Positions 59,833 through 64,000 of a DNA stretch of 64,000 nucleotides are shown here, piece after piece. The notes beneath the pieces were generated by a model. That model made no database searches. It saw only the letters and a program-made list of their open reading frames with translations, and was not told the DNA's origin. Numbering within the stretch: position 1 is the first letter of the stretch; each line of letters opens with the position of its first letter. A program made the translations under genes and the position numbers. The DNA is from Bipolaris cookei (Eukaryota; Ascomycota; Dothideomycetes; Pleosporales; Pleosporaceae): contig NRSV01000006.1 of assembly GCA_002286855.1 (NCBI GenBank), forward strand, positions 124,001 through 188,000, given 5' to 3'.

Positions 59833-60156
59833 GTAAGTGTTTAGGGAAGGTCGCCACAATTCTATTTTGATGTCTGCATGAGGTCTAAAGTGAGAAAAAA
59901 AAAAGAGAAAGAGATGACCGAAGAGCATGGGTCGCATGACTTGATATGGAGAGCAATTTCACCTGGGCAAAGCACCAATCTGCATTTGATCAACTGGTCA
60001 TATATATCAGAGATCTAGTATCGCCATGATACCAACATGCATGAAGCTCACATTCGCTATTCCATGTTCTCGTCATAGCAACTAGGTATCCCACACGCCT
60101 CTCCAAACCCCCCTCACGCATAATCATACAAATCCAACTCCCCCTCTCCCCAAAAT
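59833..60156. other. Convergent intergenic region
   Basis: 324 bases between the dus3 stop and the CTNNBL1 stop on the opposite strand; only 3' flanking sequence is seen. Confidence 0.5.
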
Positions 60157-61992
60157 CTATTCCAAAAACCCAACCAAAGCCTCCAACATATCCCTCTCCG
60201 CCTTCTCAACCGCCAACACCCCATCCAACTGCGCCTGCAACGTCCTCTTGACATCCTTCAACCCCTCATCCCTCTCCGCCAACCTCTCCTGCACCGCCCT
60301 CTTCGCCCCCGCATCCTCGACCGCCAACCACGCCAGAATCGCATCAATCCGCTCCAAACAATATAGCCCCTCACCTAACCTCTCCGTCACATTCTCCAGC
60401 TCCCACTCTTCTAGCTCCTCGCCGCTCAATCCTTGCTTTAGCGTAGCGCTCCGTGCATCGAATGCCGCAAGGCGGGCTACGTAGTCCCAGCGTAAAGAAA
60501 CGAGTTTAGTTATCTTTTCGTAATCTTTTTCCAGGAACTTGGCGAGGAGGCGAAATCGGGAGTCCGAATTTCCAGGCAGAGAACGCAAGAGGGAAGCGAA
60601 GATTGAAAGAATATGTTCGGTTTGTTGGGGATCGAGTTTCTTGGACTTCATGAAAGTTGAAAACAAGGGTTTGAGACCGCGGGATTCGATAACCTTGTCG
60701 CACACGGCCATTACGCTGTTGGATAAGGGCGCTGCGTCTTGGTCTTGGGCGGCGGCTTTGCCTTTGCTGTCCTTGGAGGAAGGTTCTGGGGTGGGATCTG
60801 AGGCGTAGCCGCAGGCGTGGTCGAGGACTTTTAGAGCGCGGCTTTTGCTTGTTTTTCCGTCACGGATGAAGAGGAGACAGAGCTCTACGCCTTCGGCTTC
60901 GACGAATTTAGATTTGCCAAGGGGCTCTTCGGTAATAGAGCAGAGGCAGTTGAATAGATTTTCCATGTATTCTTCTTCGTAGCTGTCTCTTTCTGGGTCG
61001 TCTCGTCGGTACGGTGCGAGGTTTGTGAGGAAGATTTCGACGCCGTTGGCTTCGGCAACGTGGTTTCGGTTCGGCCGCGAAGATTGTGTGAGGATGGAGA
61101 GGATTTCGGCGGCGTATTGTTTGTTTTGTGATGTTGGTTTCTCGGGCTTTTGGATTCTGTCCAGTATCCACTTTAGTAGTGTGGTTTCTTTCCCTATTAA
61201 GTCTGTATTTGCTGGTTGTGACAACAGATTCTCGATTACGCTGAGCGAGTTGTATACGCCAGATGCGTCGGCCTCGTCGGTTTCGTCGAAGCGCGAAAAG
61301 TTGGAGATGAGCAGGCTGACCAGGTCTGCCTCCATGAATGCCACCACGAGCGCATCCCATTGCTCCTGCTCTCCTCCCACATCCTCGTCTGTGAGCTCCG
61401 ATATCATTTCAATCGCAGCGATTGCAATGTCTGTGTTCTCATGCGCCAATAGTTCCACTAACTTTGACGCTGCTGTGCTCCTTGCGAATTCCTCGTATAG
61501 CTCCGGGTGCTCTGACAGTATGCTCAGTGCCTTTATGCCTTCATCCAAATCGCCCTCAGACTCCATAAACTTTGTTGGATCGTTTTCATACTTTGCGCGT
61601 AGTGAAGCATTCTTGTTGACCTTTTTCTCAAAGTTGAGCGCCAGTTTGCGCACCCAGGGAACATCGTACTTTTCCTCTCCTATCGCCTCGTCGCCACCTA
61701 GCGCATCAATGTATTCCATGGCATCTCGCGCGTTCTCGTCCAAGCCATCGCCGAAGAATCTTCCTTCGTCATCGTCGCCTGGGCCGTCGTCGAAATCCGG
61801 TGGTAATGAAGGGCCAGCCTCGTCATCGTCTTCTTCTTCGGCTACCGAGGCTTGTGCTGAGCCCTTTACGTCGCCATTTCCGTTTAGCTTTGCGGATTTG
61901 TATGATTGCGTTGGATCAGCTTCGTTTGGGTTCTCAAACTTGCGCTTTGCAGAGCCGTTTGCGCCTTTGAAAAGCTCGTCAATGCTCGTCAT
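60157..61992 (-). CDS. Beta-catenin-like protein 1 (CTNNBL1), spliceosome-associated
   Basis: An armadillo-like protein associated with the Prp19 complex of the spliceosome; in humans it binds nuclear localisation signals of CDC5L and Prp31. It is a single uninterrupted exon of 611 residues, unusual here where nearly all genes are split. The start (MTSIDELFKG) matches the family, followed by an acidic, disordered segment (about 50-100) with Glu/Asp runs. The conserved block 'RKLALNFEKKVNKNASLRAKY' then 'FMESEGDLDEGIKALSILSEHPELY' starts the helical repeats. Later blocks include 'HENTDIAIAAIEMISELTDEDV' and 'LFNCLCSITEEP'. It lies on the opposite strand to dus3 and ends tail to tail with it. 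Confidence 0.94.
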   Translation of the reverse strand: MTSIDELFKGANGSAKRKFENPNEADPTQSYKSAKLNGNGDVKGSAQASVAEEEDDDEAGPSLPPDFDDGPGDDDEGRFFGDGLDENARDAMEYIDALGGDEAIGEEKYDVPWVRKLALNFEKKVNKNASLRAKYENDPTKFMESEGDLDEGIKALSILSEHPELYEEFARSTAASKLVELLAHENTDIAIAAIEMISELTDEDVGGEQEQWDALVVAFMEADLVSLLISNFSRFDETDEADASGVYNSLSVIENLLSQPANTDLIGKETTLLKWILDRIQKPEKPTSQNKQYAAEILSILTQSSRPNRNHVAEANGVEIFLTNLAPYRRDDPERDSYEEEYMENLFNCLCSITEEPLGKSKFVEAEGVELCLLFIRDGKTSKSRALKVLDHACGYASDPTPEPSSKDSKGKAAAQDQDAAPLSNSVMAVCDKVIESRGLKPLFSTFMKSKKLDPQQTEHILSIFASLLRSLPGNSDSRFRLLAKFLEKDYEKITKLVSLRWDYVARLAAFDARSATLKQGLSGEELEEWELENVTERLGEGLYCLERIDAILAWLAVEDAGAKRAVQERLAERDEGLKDVKRTLQAQLDGVLAVEKAERDMLEALVGFLE

Positions 61993-62803
61993 TTTGTTGG
62001 CGCCACGGGTAAAACAAACGGCTAGAGAAACACAGCAGAGTGGAATTAGTGACGTTGACGCGTTCTGGTCAATCTTTCCAACGTGAGGGTTGACATGGTC
62101 CTGGCTTGATACTAGCGCGTTTAAGCTGCGCGCATTAGGTCACGCCCATCTCGCCTTCACATGTTCCGCATATTCATACATTTGCAACGACAACGCACCA
62201 GCCACTGTTTCTCTTATATCTCTTGAAATACAGCATGCTATTTTTCGTTTTCACTGCCTAGATCTTCGGTCTGGCAACAAAACAATAATGAACAACGAAG
62301 ACCAATGTCCATGTGTTCGATTACCTCAGCACCTACAAAACTCAGGTGCTAGATGAAGCGGGTCCACCCTTTCAAGTCATTCTCGTGTTCAATCCGTCTG
62401 ACATGGAAGTCATCCAATGGCCTTCTGCAGGATATCATAGAGAAAGAGAGAATACTTGAATACATACAAACAGCCAGATTACATCGTTTAGGGAAAGGTC
62501 CGATCTTGTTAAGATCATAGCATAGTAAAGATCTCCACTCTATGCACTGGGGCCACACATTCTGATTTAGATCTAGAAACCAAAGGCCACACTGATTCTG
62601 TAAGAAATGACGATTTGTGCATATATCTGGTGTGCCAAGTTTCACCTGGCACAACTACACTTTTTAAAGAATTGCATACCGTTCTTGATAATAAGTCGTT
62701 AATCATTTGCACTAAGTGCTTACTCAGGTACTACAACAAAGTCAACATGGTGCTCCAAGCACAGCATATAAGCATGAGATACCCCGCCTGTGGGACGTCA
62801 TAC
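61993..62803. other. Intergenic, no gene seen
   Basis: 811 bases between the CTNNBL1 start and the stop of the right-edge gene, both on the minus strand. Confidence 0.5.
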
Positions 62804-64000
62804 TTAGTATCGCCTTCCATACCCCTCATTGTCATATCCGCCGGAGCCTCCGTATTGACCACCAGACCTGCCTGAGCCATAGTCTTGTCTCCTCTGGCCA
62901 TATTCATCCTCATCTCCACCGAAGCCTCCAGGTACGCCGGAAGCACCATATGATCTCTCAGGGCGCTCACCACCGTACTCAAGGCCTTCGGAACGGCCGT
63001 ATCCACCAGAAGAATAAGACTCATTGCCATAACTCGACTCTTCTCGGCGACCATAGCCCGACTCTTCTCGGCGACCATAGCCCGACTCTTCTCGTCGACC
63101 GTATCCTGACTCGTCCTGACGACCGTAGCCTGATTCTTCTTGACGACCATATCCGCCAGAACTGCAAGAGTTAGCAACGTTCTGAGACTGTTCATGGTCA
63201 TTGTTTTTCTGGGTGAATGCCATGTCCTAGATCTTCATACCTGTATGATTCTTCACGGCCATAGTCTTGCTGTCGGCGACCGTATCCTGATTCTTCACCA
63301 TAGCGCTGTTCCTGGCTGTGACCGCCCGAATAACGCTTGGGCGAGCGACTACCGCTCTTTTCACGGCGGCGCTCGTGCTCACGAGAACGAGAGTGGGAGC
63401 GACGCTTGTATTCTCCCGAACCTGATCGACGCTTGTCAGCATCGTCGTCCGAGTCTCCTGAATGACTACCGTGTTTATGGTGTTTATGGTGCTTGTGGTG
63501 CTTCTTTTCTTCCTTTTCACGCTGCTTGCGTTCTTTCTTCATGCGCTTCTCATAGGAATCTCCATCGCCCGAGTCGTTGGAATCATCGTCGTTATGCTTC
63601 TTGGACTTACCGCGTCGCCTAATCAAGTATTAGCACATGCCTGTTACTCTAGAAGCTACTTACTCCCTCTCTTCGGAGTAGTATTGTCCTGATCGGTCGA
63701 AACCCTCACGCGATTCTTCAGAACGCCATTCACTCCCTTGCTGAACACGACGCTCTTCATGACGCTCGTATCCGCCAGATCCACTATAACTTGAGGTCTC
63801 AACCCTTTGCTGGTAGCTGTAAGACCCACCATGGTCGTCTCGTTCCTCACGAGAGTACTCCTCCCGACGCCCACCGCCTGGGTACTGGGTCTCTTGATAC
63901 TGGGCGCTTCCGTAGCGATCGCTGTCACCATATGAAGACGCCTGGTGGTGCCCCGTCTCCGAGTACGATTGAGTGTAAGAGCCGTCGTTGCCATACCTCT
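62804..64000 (-). CDS. Gly/Tyr/Arg-rich low-complexity repeat protein (5' end outside window)
   Basis: No named family recognised. Three exons are visible: at least 64000-63664, then 63618-63241 and 63161-62804, with 45- and 79-nt introns and agreeing phases; about 357 residues lie in the window. The first part is rich in Tyr, Ser, Gly, Gln and Glu. The middle has a Lys/Arg/Glu block, a His-Lys run (KHHKHHKHHKHG), then Ser-Arg and Arg-Glu dipeptides like RS-domain splicing factors (SHSRSREHERRREKSGSRS). The last exon contains tandem SGYGRREE octapeptides followed by Gly/Tyr-rich tail repeats ending Gly-Tyr-Gly-Arg-Arg-Tyr. The composition suits a disordered RNA-binding or condensate-forming protein, or a stress-type protein; any folded domain would have to lie upstream of the window. 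Confidence 0.7.
63035..63154 (-). repeat. 24-bp coding tandem repeat (five units)
   Basis: Five head-to-tail units of 24 bp lie in the last exon of the right-edge gene and encode variants of the octapeptide SGYGRREE. Two neighbouring units (63035-63058 and 63059-63082) are identical; the others have diverged stepwise. Confidence 0.9.

Overview
This window is nuclear DNA of a filamentous ascomycete. The genes carry many short GT-AG introns (mostly 45-80 nt) with CTAAC/CTGAC branch sites just upstream of the acceptor, and several families are typical of Pezizomycotina: a Flo8/Som1-type LisH activator, a DUF1479 protein, a fungal bZIP, a histidine acid phosphatase and an intracellular GH1. A Dothideomycete (Pleosporales-like) source is my guess from the overall feel of the proteins; I could not test it by search.

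Layout. 0-6.5 kb is gene-poor. It holds a tiny-first-exon gene for a secreted 8-cysteine protein, a decayed pogo/Fot1-type transposase relic and a possible 32-residue membrane microprotein. 6.5-21 kb has a 2OG-Fe(II) oxygenase (+), a bZIP factor (-), a 5 kb gene-free stretch, a GH1 beta-glucosidase (-) and a DUF1479 protein (+). 22.8-31.8 kb has a Som1/Flo8-like activator (-), the TRAPP subunit Bet3 (-), the U5 snRNP WD40 protein Cwf17/SNRNP40 (+) and a two-pass membrane protein (+). 33-42.8 kb has an aquaporin (-), the ATP synthase inhibitor (-), a 14-3-3 protein (+), the SDH membrane anchor (-) and the beta subunit of the mitochondrial processing peptidase (+). 46-64 kb has a short coiled-coil SCOC-like protein (-), a phytase-like acid phosphatase (+), an amidase (-), a Bap31-like ER protein (-), Dus3 (+), CTNNBL1 (-) and the 3' part of a Gly/Tyr/Arg-rich repeat protein (-) that leaves the window.

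Most genes are housekeeping: secretion (Bet3, Bap31, SCOC), mitochondria (ATPase inhibitor, SDH4, MPP-beta), RNA processing (Cwf17, CTNNBL1, Dus3) and signalling (14-3-3, bZIP, Som1). They do not form a biosynthetic cluster. Divergent pairs with short shared promoters are Bet3/Cwf17, SDH4/MPP-beta and Bap31/Dus3. Nearly all gene models below were assembled by eye from splice sites whose phases all agree. The two observations I rate highest are the secreted cysteine-rich protein at 1165-1503 and a 9-nt microexon in bet3 at 27351-27359.
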